NCBI GenBank assembly: GCA_039978895.1
Contig: JBDWAL010000033.1
Location: 186,001-250,000, forward strand
From: Aliishimia sp039978895
GTDB taxonomy: Bacteria > Pseudomonadota > Alphaproteobacteria > Rhodobacterales > Rhodobacteraceae
Length of the DNA stretch: 64,000 nt
Reading direction: 5' to 3'
Below, in pieces: positions 16,616-25,895 of the stretch (position 1 is its first letter; the number at the start of each line of letters is the position of its first letter). Both the position numbers and the translations under genes were made by a program. Under the pieces are notes generated by a model. It was given only the letters and a program-made list of their open reading frames with translations. It did not search any database and was not told the origin of the DNA.

Positions 16616-19057
16616 ATGGCCTTATCGCGTCGCACAGGACAGCGTTTTCAGGCCTCAATCTGGCCGGGGTTCGTGGATGCGATGTCGGGGCTTTTACTGG
16701 TCCTGTTTTTTGTCTTGTCCATTTTTATGGTGGTTCAATTTACTCTTAGCGAAACGATTGATGGTCAAGAGACTGAGTTGGATCAACTGGGCGGCGAAAT
16801 CGCAGCGTTGGCGCAGGCTTTGGGTGTTCAAGAACAACAAAGCGCGCAATTACAGACCCGTGTCGGCGAACTGACGGCCTCATTGGACGACGCGCAAAGT
16901 CGTGTTGCGGCACTTACTGCACAGCGGGATCAAAGTGCGGCTGCTTTGGCTCAGGCAGAAACACGCATAACATCCTTTGAAGCACAAGTTGCCGCTTTGA
17001 TTTCTGATCGGGACGGCGCGTTGGATCGTGCTCAAGCTTTGGAAATAGCCCAAGCGGAATTACTCTCGGAGCAAGAGGCGCTAAATCTTGCCTTGGCACA
17101 AACGAGGGATGAGGTTGACGCTGGGGTTGAAGCGGCTCGGTTGGCAGCAGCGCAAAAAGAAGCGCTGGAAGCGTTGATCACTGACTTGGAAACACGTGCC
17201 GAAGATGCCGAACAAACTGTGCAAACTCAAGCTGAGGCATTGGAAACTGTTCAGGAGGCATTGAGTGCGGAAGAAACGGCGCGTTTGACCGAAGCAGCCG
17301 CCGCAGAAGCGCTTCGCGAGCGACTTGCCAATGCGGATGCTGAACTGACTGCGATGACGTTGTCACTCGAAGCGCAACGCAAGGACGCCGAAGACACGCT
17401 GACGTTGTTGGCTGCGGCCGAGGCGGTTCAAGACGATTTGGACGAAAAATTGATTTTGGCGTTGCTGCAAATCCAAGGCCTTGAAACGGATCAATCCGCA
17501 AGTCAACAATCCACGATTGAGCTGCAAGGACGCGTCGCAGAATTGGAAACTGAAACGCAGGTTTTGAATGCTCAACTCGCCACCGCATTGTCAACGATCC
17601 AACAATTGGAGAGTGCGCAATCCTCCGTTAATCTTAGCGCCAGTGCCGCGCAAAATCGTGTGATAGTCTTGGAAGCTGAGGCGCAAGGTTTGAACACGCA
17701 ACTCGCCGTTGCTTTGTCCACGATTCAGCAACTCGAAACGGCGCAATCTTCGGCCAATCTTAGTGCCAGTTCGGCCCAATCGCGTGTCGTTGAATTGGAA
17801 GCCGAAACACAAAGTCTGAACGCAAGGCTCGCCACGGCTTTATCGACGATCCAAAACCTTGAAACGGCAGAGACTTCAGCCAGCCAAAATGCGAGATCCG
17901 CACAATCGCGCGTGGCTGAACTTGAGGCAGAAACGCTAAGCTTGAACGAGAGACTTGCCACGGCCCTCACGGCGGTTCAACGGTTGGAACTTGCACAGTC
18001 GTCTGCCAACTTGACGGCCACGGATGCGCAATCGCGTGTTGTGGAACTAGAGATGGAACTCAGTCAAATAACCAAAAAAGCAGAAAACTTGGCTCAAACA
18101 TCTGCGGTATTACAGCAAGAAAGAGCCGAACTTCGTCGTGAGCGCGAAACGCTACAAGCCGAACTTACGCGTTTGCGCGGTAACAGTGAAAGCGCTGAAG
18201 TCGATCGCAAAGCGCTAAGGGCACAGTTGGCGCAAGCTTTGGCGGCCAAGTTGGCGGCTGAGCAACAAGCTGGTGCGCAGACAGAGGAAGCGGATTGGCG
18301 CGCAGCTTTGCTCGCGACTGCCCAGCAAGCGCTTACGGAGGAAAAAGCAGTCAGTCTTGAAGCGCAACGCCAAACAACGCTTCTCAATCAGCAAGTTGCC
18401 GCACTTCGAACTCAATTGAATGAACTTCAGGGGCTGTTGGATGAAGCGCGCGCAGAAGATGTCGCCAAGGATGTACAACTGCAGTCGTTAGGATCAGAGT
18501 TGAACACTGCTTTGGCGCGTGTTGCCGCCGAAGAGCGGCGTAGGCGGCAATTGGAAGAGGTGGAACGCCAACGCATTGAGGCAGAAGCCCAAGATCTTGA
18601 AAAGTACCGTTCGGAATTCTTTGGACAGCTTCGCGACCTGCTTGGGACGCAAGATGGGGTCAGGATTGTCGGTGATCGTTTCGTGTTCTCATCCGAAGTC
18701 TTGTTCGCGCCCGGTGCTGCAAACTTGTCAGCGGAAGGTGAAGGTGAAATTGCTAAGATCGCCTCTATACTACGTGAAGTTTCCGATGACATCCCCGCCG
18801 GGATTGATTGGGTTTTGCAAGTCGATGGGCATACAGACAATGTTCCCCTTTCAGGCCTTGGGCAGTTCGTTGACAATTGGGAACTCAGCCAAGCGCGGGC
18901 TCTGTCGGTGGTGCGATACATGGTGAATTTCCTTGGACTTCCACCTGCTCGCTTGTCAGCGAATGGGTTTGGACAATTTCAGCCGATCAATCAGGCAGAC
19001 ACACAAGAAGCCCGCGCCCAAAACCGCCGAATTGAGATCAAATTTACTGAAAAATAA
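16616..19057 (+). CDS. MotB/OmpA-like protein with very long coiled coil
   Basis: An 813-aa envelope protein. A single N-terminal membrane segment near residues 22-46 (GLLLVLFFVLSIFMVVQF) is preceded by FVDAM, whose Asp is placed like the proton-carrying Asp of MotB. Residues about 48-660 are an almost unbroken Ala/Glu/Gln/Leu coiled coil containing four 42-residue tandem repeats (306-473) plus a partial one. The C-terminal OmpA-like peptidoglycan-binding domain (about 690-813) shows VDGHTDNVP, NWELSQARALSVVRYM and NRRIEIKF. Length is far above the 250-350 aa of MotB. Partner of the upstream channel protein. Confidence 0.88.
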   Translation: MALSRRTGQRFQASIWPGFVDAMSGLLLVLFFVLSIFMVVQFTLSETIDGQETELDQLGGEIAALAQALGVQEQQSAQLQTRVGELTASLDDAQSRVAALTAQRDQSAAALAQAETRITSFEAQVAALISDRDGALDRAQALEIAQAELLSEQEALNLALAQTRDEVDAGVEAARLAAAQKEALEALITDLETRAEDAEQTVQTQAEALETVQEALSAEETARLTEAAAAEALRERLANADAELTAMTLSLEAQRKDAEDTLTLLAAAEAVQDDLDEKLILALLQIQGLETDQSASQQSTIELQGRVAELETETQVLNAQLATALSTIQQLESAQSSVNLSASAAQNRVIVLEAEAQGLNTQLAVALSTIQQLETAQSSANLSASSAQSRVVELEAETQSLNARLATALSTIQNLETAETSASQNARSAQSRVAELEAETLSLNERLATALTAVQRLELAQSSANLTATDAQSRVVELEMELSQITKKAENLAQTSAVLQQERAELRRERETLQAELTRLRGNSESAEVDRKALRAQLAQALAAKLAAEQQAGAQTEEADWRAALLATAQQALTEEKAVSLEAQRQTTLLNQQVAALRTQLNELQGLLDEARAEDVAKDVQLQSLGSELNTALARVAAEERRRRQLEEVERQRIEAEAQDLEKYRSEFFGQLRDLLGTQDGVRIVGDRFVFSSEVLFAPGAANLSAEGEGEIAKIASILREVSDDIPAGIDWVLQVDGHTDNVPLSGLGQFVDNWELSQARALSVVRYMVNFLGLPPARLSANGFGQFQPINQADTQEARAQNRRIEIKFTEK
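17531..18070 (+). repeat. 126-bp in-frame tandem repeats in the coiled coil
   Basis: Four units begin at 17531, 17657, 17783 and 17909, with a partial fifth from 18035. Each encodes 42 residues, starting RVxELExE and containing LNxxLATALSTIQxLE and SAxSAQS. Forty-two residues equal six heptads, so copy-number change would keep the coiled-coil register while changing rod length. Confidence 0.85.
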
Positions 19058-19104
19058 TATGCTTGAAGACCATCCTTAAACACTCCGGTGAAGAAAGTGT
19101 TGGC

Positions 19105-20088
19105 CTAATTGGCGACCAAGACGGGTATGACGCTGTCGCTGATTACCACGCCTTTTCGAAGCAGCTGGGCAACCCCTTCGTAACGTCCCGGCTTGAACCA
19201 ATCTGCATTGGCGGTTTTACGTCCACCTGCACGAAAGAACTGTGCCTGTGCGCGTTCAATTTCAAAGTCTGTAGTGAAAACGGTGACAGCATCGGCATTC
19301 GTGATCGACAATCGCATGATGTCGCCAACTTGGCTGCCAAATGCGAACCCCCAGAAAACAATAGCTGGAACGTCAGCTGCCAATTTGTCTGAGTGCGCGG
19401 TTCCGGCCTTTATGTCGTCATACTCCGGTACGCTGCTCGCAAAACCCGCCGCTATCAATCCGCCAGGTTGATAGGCGATCGGCGTGTCCCACAAAGTTTC
19501 ACTTGGTACGCCGCAAGTCGCGGTCGCGTGAGGCGAGTAAGGGTCTATTTTAACGCCGTCTTTGCGAACTGAGAGGTGAATGTGAGGAAAGCTTGCACGT
19601 CCTGACATACCGACCAAACCCAGTGGATCGCCAGTGTCTATGATATCGCCAGATTTTACCTGAACTGAATCCTTGCGTAGATGGCAATACTGTGTTTCCC
19701 ACCCATCCTCATGTGCGATGACGACACCATTCCCACAATCGCGACCTTCCAGTGCAGCGCTGCCAGTATCAGGGTCAAAAACTTTGTCGGTCATGCCGTC
19801 GCGGACTGCTTTTACGACACCGGGGGCCGAAGCAGTGACACGCACACCTGATATCATTTCCTGCCATGATCTTAAGGCGAAATCAGTGCCGCTATGCGTG
19901 TCGTAAGTCAGGTTCCCACAAGTATGGTCGTTGGCGTTACTAGTTGGGTCTTGATCAAGGTAGTACTGAACATAACAGCGTTGATCTTCGCCCAAACTAC
20001 AATCAATTGGTGGGACCAGAGTAAATGCCCCCGCCTGCTGAAAGCCGGCGAGGGAGAAAAGAACAGCTAAGGCATAAGCCCCCTGCAT
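19105..20088 (-). CDS. M23 family metallopeptidase
   Basis: A 327-aa exported M23 (LytM/lysostaphin-type) peptidase likely to cut peptidoglycan cross-bridges. The N terminus is a signal peptide (ALAVLFSLAGFQQAGA). The zinc site is complete: His and Asp in THSGTDFA, a His in TQYCHLRKDS, and HIH in FPHIHLSV. The C-terminal 120 residues (beta-rich) do not match a domain I recognise. The ATG at 20088 overlaps the clpA stop by one base (TGATG), so the gene is coupled to clpA; a TTG one codon earlier is less likely. Confidence 0.88.
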   Translation of the reverse strand: MQGAYALAVLFSLAGFQQAGAFTLVPPIDCSLGEDQRCYVQYYLDQDPTSNANDHTCGNLTYDTHSGTDFALRSWQEMISGVRVTASAPGVVKAVRDGMTDKVFDPDTGSAALEGRDCGNGVVIAHEDGWETQYCHLRKDSVQVKSGDIIDTGDPLGLVGMSGRASFPHIHLSVRKDGVKIDPYSPHATATCGVPSETLWDTPIAYQPGGLIAAGFASSVPEYDDIKAGTAHSDKLAADVPAIVFWGFAFGSQVGDIMRLSITNADAVTVFTTDFEIERAQAQFFRAGGRKTANADWFKPGRYEGVAQLLRKGVVISDSVIPVLVAN

Positions 20089-22409
20089 CAATCTGCAGGG
20101 AGAAGAGGCGGTTTGTTTTTGCCTATTTGTGGTTTTGCCGGGCCTTCGATTTTTAGATCCAATTCGCCTGCTTTTACACCCACTTTGACGATTCCACCCT
20201 TCGCCAATTTGCCAAAAAGGAGCTCCTCGGCGAGTGGCTTTTTGATATACTCTTGGATTACGCGACCCAAAGGACGTGCGCCCATTTTGTCATCATAACC
20301 TTTATTTGAGAGCCATTCGGCAGCTGGTTTGGTCAGCTCAATCGTAACCCCACGATCCAGAAGTTGGGCTTCCAACTGAAGCACGAATTTCTCAACCACC
20401 TGCAGAATAACTTCCTTAGGCAATGGCGCAAAAGAAATCACGGCATCTAGACGGTTTCTGAATTCCGGGGTGAAGGTACGTTCGATTGCTGCCGTGTCTT
20501 CGCCTTCGCGACGGTCACGTCCAAAGCCTATCGCAGATTTGGCCTGTTCCATGGCGCCCGCATTTGAGGTCATGATCAGAATCACATTACGGAAGTCGAC
20601 CGTCCGACCATTGTGGTCCGTCAGTTGGCCGTGATCCATAACTTGCAACAAGATATTATAAACATCAGGATGCGCTTTTTCCATTTCATCCAAAAGCAAC
20701 ACACAGTGTGGATGTTGATCAACACCATCTGTGAGCATGCCGCCTTGATCAAAGCCAACATAGCCAGGAGGCGCGCCGATCAGCCGAGACACAGCATGCT
20801 TTTCCATATATTCCGACATGTCAAAACGAAGCATCTCTACGCCAAGTGTGTCTGCAAGTTGTTTTGCAACTTCAGTTTTGCCCACGCCAGTTGGTCCGGC
20901 AAACAGATAGTTCCCGATTGGCTTCTCTGGTTCTCGAAGTCCTGCTCTGGCCAGTTTGATCGCAGAAGAAAGCGCTTCAATTGCTGCGTCTTGGCCAAAC
21001 ACCACGCGTTTGAGGCTGATTTCGAGGTCTTTGAGGACCTGAGCATCATCCTTGGAAACATTCTTGGGTGGAATGCGAGCGATCTTGGCAACAACGGCTT
21101 CGATCTCTTTGACGCCGATTGTTTTGCGCCGTTTTGACTCAACAACGAGATGCTGAGCAGCCCCAGCTTCGTCAATTACGTCGATTGCTTTGTCCGGCAG
21201 TTTGCGATCGTTAATGTAACGCGCAGAAAGCTCTACAGCGGTTTTGATCGCATCATTTGTATATTTCACCGAATGATGGTCTTCGAAGTATGGTTTGAGG
21301 CCGCGCAGAATTTTTACACTGTCTTCCACTGATGGTTCGGCCACGTCGATTTTTTGGAATCTTCGGCTTAACGCGCGATCTTTTTCAAAGTGCTGACGGA
21401 ATTCTTTATAAGTTGTCGAACCCATTGTCCGCAGTTTTCCACCCTGCAAAGCAGGCTTCAAAAGGTTCGAAGCATCCATTGCGCCGCCAGATGTCGCGCC
21501 AGCACCGATCACAGTATGGATCTCGTCAATAAACAGAACAGCGTCGGGGTGCTCTTCCAGTTCAGTGACCACGGCTTTGAGGCGCTCTTCGAAATCACCG
21601 CGATAACGTGTGCCGGCCAACAAAGCGCCCAAATCAAGGGAGTAAATCGTTGTTTCGGACAACACTTGCGGGATTTCACCAGCTACGATTTTCCGCGCAA
21701 GACCTTCAGCAATCGCTGTTTTCCCAACGCCTGGGTCGCCGACAAGTAACGGATTGTTCTTGCGTCGACGGCACAAAACTTGAATGCAGCGTTCTACTTC
21801 ATGGTCGCGTCCAATCAGTGGATCAATGTCGCCTTCACGTGACTTTGCGTTCAAATCGACACAGTACTTTGCCAGCGCTGATTCTTTTTTCTCGCCTTCC
21901 GTAACGCCTTGCATCTCTTCTTCACCCTCTGGTGCGCCAGAGACGGGGCGGCTTTCCCCGTAGGACGGATCTTTGGCGACCCCATGTGCGATAAAGTTCA
22001 CGGCGTCGTAACGTGTCATTTCCTGTTCTTGCAGAAAATACGCGGCATTGGATTCCCGTTCAGCAAATATGGCCACGAGCACGTTGGCACCGGTAACCTC
22101 TGTTCGTCCTGAGGATTGAACGTGAATCGCCGCACGCTGAATAACGCGTTGGAATGCCGCTGTTGGCACCGCTTCGGACCCTTCAATGTCCGTCACGAGA
22201 TTCGCAAGATCTTCGTCCACGAATTCCACCAAGGTTTGACGCAGTTCTTCTGTGTCAACGCTGCAGGCTTTCATCACCTTCAATGCGTCGGGCTCGTCAA
22301 TCAAGGCCAGCAACAAGTGTTCAAGCGTTGCGAATTCATGACGTCGCGCATTTGCAAGCGCGAGGGCGGCGTGGATAGCCTGTTCTAGTGTCGTCGAAAA
22401 TGAGGGCAC
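20088..22409 (-). CDS. clpA: ATP-dependent Clp protease ATP-binding subunit ClpA
   Basis: A 773-aa AAA+ unfoldase that feeds proteins to ClpP, often through the N-end-rule adaptor ClpS. An N domain (about 1-145, RRHEFATLEHLLLAL) is followed by AAA-1 with GDPGVGKTAI and VLFIDEIHTV and AAA-2 with GPTGVGKTEV and LLLDEMEKAHPD. The ClpP-docking loop IGF is present near residue 625 (SAIGFGRD), so it should work with ClpP, unlike ClpB. The start is GTG with AAGGAG 7-8 nt upstream. It is coupled to the M23 peptidase. Confidence 0.97.
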   Translation of the reverse strand: MPSFSTTLEQAIHAALALANARRHEFATLEHLLLALIDEPDALKVMKACSVDTEELRQTLVEFVDEDLANLVTDIEGSEAVPTAAFQRVIQRAAIHVQSSGRTEVTGANVLVAIFAERESNAAYFLQEQEMTRYDAVNFIAHGVAKDPSYGESRPVSGAPEGEEEMQGVTEGEKKESALAKYCVDLNAKSREGDIDPLIGRDHEVERCIQVLCRRRKNNPLLVGDPGVGKTAIAEGLARKIVAGEIPQVLSETTIYSLDLGALLAGTRYRGDFEERLKAVVTELEEHPDAVLFIDEIHTVIGAGATSGGAMDASNLLKPALQGGKLRTMGSTTYKEFRQHFEKDRALSRRFQKIDVAEPSVEDSVKILRGLKPYFEDHHSVKYTNDAIKTAVELSARYINDRKLPDKAIDVIDEAGAAQHLVVESKRRKTIGVKEIEAVVAKIARIPPKNVSKDDAQVLKDLEISLKRVVFGQDAAIEALSSAIKLARAGLREPEKPIGNYLFAGPTGVGKTEVAKQLADTLGVEMLRFDMSEYMEKHAVSRLIGAPPGYVGFDQGGMLTDGVDQHPHCVLLLDEMEKAHPDVYNILLQVMDHGQLTDHNGRTVDFRNVILIMTSNAGAMEQAKSAIGFGRDRREGEDTAAIERTFTPEFRNRLDAVISFAPLPKEVILQVVEKFVLQLEAQLLDRGVTIELTKPAAEWLSNKGYDDKMGARPLGRVIQEYIKKPLAEELLFGKLAKGGIVKVGVKAGELDLKIEGPAKPQIGKNKPPLLPAD

Positions 22410-22572
22410 GCTGGTGCTCCTTCTTATCTGGGTCGGCGGAGTCGTCGCTGGTAAGACAGCCCCGTACCAACCATGGCCTGATAGTATTAGAGTTTGGTTG
22501 ATCTTGGCGCGGCTTCAAGGTGTTTCTTCGAGAAAATCGGTCACTTTTCCTGACATTGCCTATTTTACAGCA

Positions 22573-23340
22573 TTAAAACGCGTCTTTGCGGGTTCGAATT
22601 TCGGAAAAAACATCTACAGACTTTGCGCCAGTCATCCCTAAATGCGCCTGAATGTCTGGATTGGCGGCACGCAAAAAGGGGTTTGTGGCGAGTTCGAGCG
22701 CCAGTTCCGATGGGACTGTTGGCGTGTTTGCCTTCCGTGCGGCATCGATCTCAGCGACCCTTTTGTGCAGTTCTTTGTTTTCGGGATCAATCGTGATCGC
22801 AAAGCGTGCATTTGCGGCTGTGTACTCATGGCCGGAATAGACAGAGGTGGCTTCTGGAAGGGCTGCAAGTTTGGATAGGCTTTCCCACATTTGCGGATGG
22901 GAGCCTTCGAAGACACGTCCACAGCCTAATGCCATTAGACTATCCGCGGTGAAAACGGCGGCACTTTCTGGGAAGTGGAATGCGACATGGCCGATTGTAT
23001 GTCCAGATACGTCAATCACTGTACCTGTCTCGTTTCCGATGGAAATAGTATCTCCTTCTGTCACCGAGATATCCAACTGTGGCAACCGGTTCGTGTCTGC
23101 CGTCGCGCCCACGACACGTGCTTTGTATTCAGCCAAAACCGCATCAAGGCCGCCAATGTGGTCCCAATGGTGGTGCGTGATTAAGATTTGATCAAGCGAC
23201 CAATCCCGTTTCTTGAGTTCGGCAAGAATGGGGCCAGCTTCCGGGATGTCGATCAGACTGGTCGATCCTGTGGCTGCATCATGTGCCAGAAACGCATAAT
23301 TGTCTGACAGGCAAGGGATCGTAACGATTTCTAGAGACAT
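22573..23340 (-). CDS. gloB: Hydroxyacylglutathione hydrolase (glyoxalase II)
   Basis: A 255-aa metallo-beta-lactamase-fold enzyme that hydrolyses S-lactoylglutathione in methylglyoxal detoxification. The metal motif THHHWDHIGG (TxHxHxDH) is present with later ligands in GHTIGHVAFHF, FTADSL and SGHEYTAANARFA. Starts at 23340 and 23346 (two codons apart) are both plausible; 23340 gives MSLEIVTIPCLSDNYAFL, the family N terminus. The long upstream open frame is not conserved in character and is rejected. It is divergent from a methyltransferase gene. Confidence 0.95.
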   Translation of the reverse strand: MSLEIVTIPCLSDNYAFLAHDAATGSTSLIDIPEAGPILAELKKRDWSLDQILITHHHWDHIGGLDAVLAEYKARVVGATADTNRLPQLDISVTEGDTISIGNETGTVIDVSGHTIGHVAFHFPESAAVFTADSLMALGCGRVFEGSHPQMWESLSKLAALPEATSVYSGHEYTAANARFAITIDPENKELHKRVAEIDAARKANTPTVPSELALELATNPFLRAANPDIQAHLGMTGAKSVDVFSEIRTRKDAF

Positions 23341-23438
23341 GGCCATTTTTCTTTTGGAAGTTAGGGTAGTACATAAGTTGGTGCGGCTATGCCGATTTGG
23401 CAAGGCATAGATGTGCAAGACGCACGAGGGACATACTG

Positions 23439-24182
23439 ATGCATCTGGACGTTCAGGATTTGCGCAACTTTTACTATCGTAAAGCGCTAGGACGGGCCGT
23501 ACAGGCGAGTCTGCGTCATCGCGTGTTGCAAATGTGGCCGGAAGCCAAAGGCCAGACAGTGGTGGGGTTTGGCTTCGCTGTGCCCCTTTTGCGCCCCTAT
23601 CTTGAAGAATCACGGCGAACTGTCGCTTTGATGCCGGGGCCGCAAGGGGTTATGCCTTGGCCTTCCAACATGCCCAATGTGGCGACCCTAAGCGAAGATA
23701 CTTTTTGGCCTCTGGAGACGGGTCACGTTGACAAGCTCATTCTCCTACATGGTTTAGAAACTTCAGAGCAACCCTCGTTGCTGCTCGAAGAAGCTTGGCG
23801 TGTGCTTGGGCCCGGTGGGAAAATGATAGTGATCGTACCGAACAGAGCGGGACTTTGGTCTCGTCGGGATGCCACTCCCTTTGGTTATGGGCGTCCATAT
23901 TCGTCGAGCCAATTGGAAACTCAATTGCGCAAACATCAGTTTTTGCCAGAACGTCATGCTGGTGCCTTATATCAATTGCCATCGGATCGACGGATTTGGA
24001 TGAAATCCGCGCGTCTGTTCGAGAGGGTCGGACGGGTCATGCCTGCGATGATTGCGGGGGGCGCGTTCGTTGTTGAAGCCACAAAGTTAGTTTATCCGCC
24101 CAAAGGCAAAGTCAAACGCTCTAAAGCAAAGCCTGTGCGGGTGCCGCAGGGTATCACCTCTCCCGTTGCAGGGCGAATCTGA
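23439..24182 (+). CDS. Class I SAM-dependent methyltransferase
   Basis: A 247-aa methyltransferase-like protein. The N-terminal YYRKALGRAVQASLRHRV is followed by the SAM-binding region GQTVVGFGFAVPLL, a motif LLHGLETSEQPSLLLEEAWR and the post-motif LGPGGKMIVIVPNRAGLWSRRD, which resembles UbiE/type-11 methyltransferases. The glycine loop is GFGFAVP rather than the canonical GxGxG, so SAM binding is probable but not certain. The divergent gloB-methyltransferase arrangement recurs in Rhodobacteraceae by memory. The substrate is unknown. Stops are 8 bp from the convergent RTX-like gene. Confidence 0.8.
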   Translation: MHLDVQDLRNFYYRKALGRAVQASLRHRVLQMWPEAKGQTVVGFGFAVPLLRPYLEESRRTVALMPGPQGVMPWPSNMPNVATLSEDTFWPLETGHVDKLILLHGLETSEQPSLLLEEAWRVLGPGGKMIVIVPNRAGLWSRRDATPFGYGRPYSSSQLETQLRKHQFLPERHAGALYQLPSDRRIWMKSARLFERVGRVMPAMIAGGAFVVEATKLVYPPKGKVKRSKAKPVRVPQGITSPVAGRI

Positions 24183-24190
24183 CGGTTAGC

Positions 24191-25582
24191 TTACCAAATC
24201 TCTGCGCTATGAAGCGATGTTATTTCGCGATTGAACACGAGGTCAGGTTGATAAATTTTGTCGTAGCCATCAGTGCTTGTTCCCGCGTTTTCATCGAAAT
24301 CGCCGCTATAGCTGGACCCGTTTTCGATCGTGAGAATTACGCGTGGCGCGCCCAAATCATTCGCGGCCGTTTCATACGCAGCTTCGCCAATCGCGCTGTC
24401 TTGGGCCAGAGTACCGTTGAAAATCGAGCTGGTACCAGAGACGAGATCGACAATGTCAGTGACCGCTTCGGGCGACCAAAGGATCAGCGTGTATTCTTTG
24501 GTAAACACTTCCTGCGAGTTTGTTCCGAAACTTTCTTGGATCAGAGTAACCTGATGCAAGTGTCCTGCAACGGACGGATCAATGTTAAGGTTTATTGTGT
24601 CAGAAGCGTCATCCAGCGTTATCACGCTATGCGCTGAAAATCGGTCATCTTCGACAGGTTGCTTCCATAAAAACAACGGCTGACCGTCAGTTGGGGCGGA
24701 TGTAACGTTCAAGGTGATCGTATCTGAGCCGTTACCGCCGTCCGCATCTGTACCCAGTCCGATTGTGATCGAATCGTTCCCATCGCCGCCAGAGACGTCC
24801 GAATTGATGCCTTGGCCAGATTCGGGTTGGGATAAGACGGCCAAATCATCGTCACCCGAACCCCCATAGACATGTATGTCGTTACCTTCGACGGATAAGC
24901 TGTCATTGCCTGCCCCGGTCAGGATTAACGTTTCGCTCCCGGTGCCTGTCACCAAATCGTCGCCTGCACCTGTTTGGGTGATATCTGTGTCAGTTGAGAT
25001 TGTGACTTGGTCGTCACCATCAGATCCTGTTTGAATATCTGCGCGTTCGCCGCCATTGGCCTGAGCGAGGTCGGATTGCCCGACGACGACGGAGATGTTT
25101 TCGTCTGTTATCTCGGGAACGCCATTGAGCAATACATCGTAGTGGACGGGATCGGTGCCAAAATCATCAAATAAGGTCAAAGTGATACGTGTCGAACCCG
25201 TCTCAGGCTCGGTCTCGGTTGATAAATCGTAGTGCAGGGCCGCATCTTGGTCGAAGTGAGGATTGCCGTCTTGATCAACGCAATTCCGGGACAAATCGTC
25301 TAGATCAAACGCAACAACGTCTTGCGTTGGGTCAAAATCATCGATCAGGCTTATAACATCTGTTTCGCCGCGGACATGTTCTGCGGCAAAGATGTCACCA
25401 TCCGGAGTTCCCGAAACAGCGTCAAATGCGTTGAGTTGGTGAACAAGCCCCTGCGAAATGTCTTCGCTGCCTTCGCTCGTTTCGGTTGTTTCGAGGTCGC
25501 TGGCGTCATCATCCGAACCGGGTAGGATCGAAGAGGCCAAGACTCCCATGCCCAACAAGGCTAAAATCGTGGCAGCCATCAT
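24191..25582 (-). CDS. Anchored RTX-like calcium-binding protein
   Basis: A 463-aa, very acidic protein. The N terminus has a short hydrophobic segment (ATILALLGMGVLASSIL) followed by an Asp/Glu/Ser/Thr linker. The middle carries RTX-like nonapeptide repeats (TGSDGDDQVTI, TGAGDDLVTG, TGAGNDSLSV, GGSGDDDLAV, GGDGNDSITI, GGNGSDTITL), which bind Ca2+ in beta rolls. The C-terminal half has no recognised domain and lacks the usual hydrophobic type I secretion end, so export may use the N-terminal segment. Function is unknown; cell-surface structure or adhesion is a guess. Confidence 0.75.
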   Translation of the reverse strand: MMAATILALLGMGVLASSILPGSDDDASDLETTETSEGSEDISQGLVHQLNAFDAVSGTPDGDIFAAEHVRGETDVISLIDDFDPTQDVVAFDLDDLSRNCVDQDGNPHFDQDAALHYDLSTETEPETGSTRITLTLFDDFGTDPVHYDVLLNGVPEITDENISVVVGQSDLAQANGGERADIQTGSDGDDQVTISTDTDITQTGAGDDLVTGTGSETLILTGAGNDSLSVEGNDIHVYGGSGDDDLAVLSQPESGQGINSDVSGGDGNDSITIGLGTDADGGNGSDTITLNVTSAPTDGQPLFLWKQPVEDDRFSAHSVITLDDASDTINLNIDPSVAGHLHQVTLIQESFGTNSQEVFTKEYTLILWSPEAVTDIVDLVSGTSSIFNGTLAQDSAIGEAAYETAANDLGAPRVILTIENGSSYSGDFDENAGTSTDGYDKIYQPDLVFNREITSLHSAEIW

Positions 25583-25895
25583 GTCAAATTGACCTTTTGT
25601 TCATCAAAAGTGCGGCGTCTGGACGCGTTACGTTTGTCGGATTGGAGGGTGTGTTTGAGCTGACTCGGGCCATGGAAGTGTTGTTTTTCCTCAATTTCTG
25701 CAGGCGCAAAGCGTCGCAGTCGGCATAAGAACATGAAAACGTTAACTAATGCCGAAAAGAGGAATCTTCTTAGCATGTTGCGGGCCGCGACACCCTCTGC
25801 TATGCCGCCCGTGATTTTACCGGGCGATGCATTATTGCCCGAACAATTGCTCTGCGCCGCATGCATCCATGTTGCCGGAGCCGTAGAAAGAAGGG
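25583..25895 (+). promoter_or_regulatory. Intergenic region before atpH
   Basis: This 313-bp stretch lies between divergent genes and must hold the promoter of the F1 ATP synthase operon and that of the RTX-like gene. I could not choose a convincing promoter. The ORF at 25733-25975 has no family features and overlaps atpH, so it is not called. AAGAAGGG is the atpH ribosome-binding site. Confidence 0.5.

Noticed and set aside
15422..19057. Zorya anti-phage system (ZorA/ZorB-like pair)
   Set aside because: The channel and OmpA-domain proteins resemble ZorA and ZorB in outline, but there is no ZorC, ZorD or ZorE gene next to them; flanks are a ChaC-like gene and M23/clpA. The coiled coil is on the OmpA partner, not on the channel as in ZorA.
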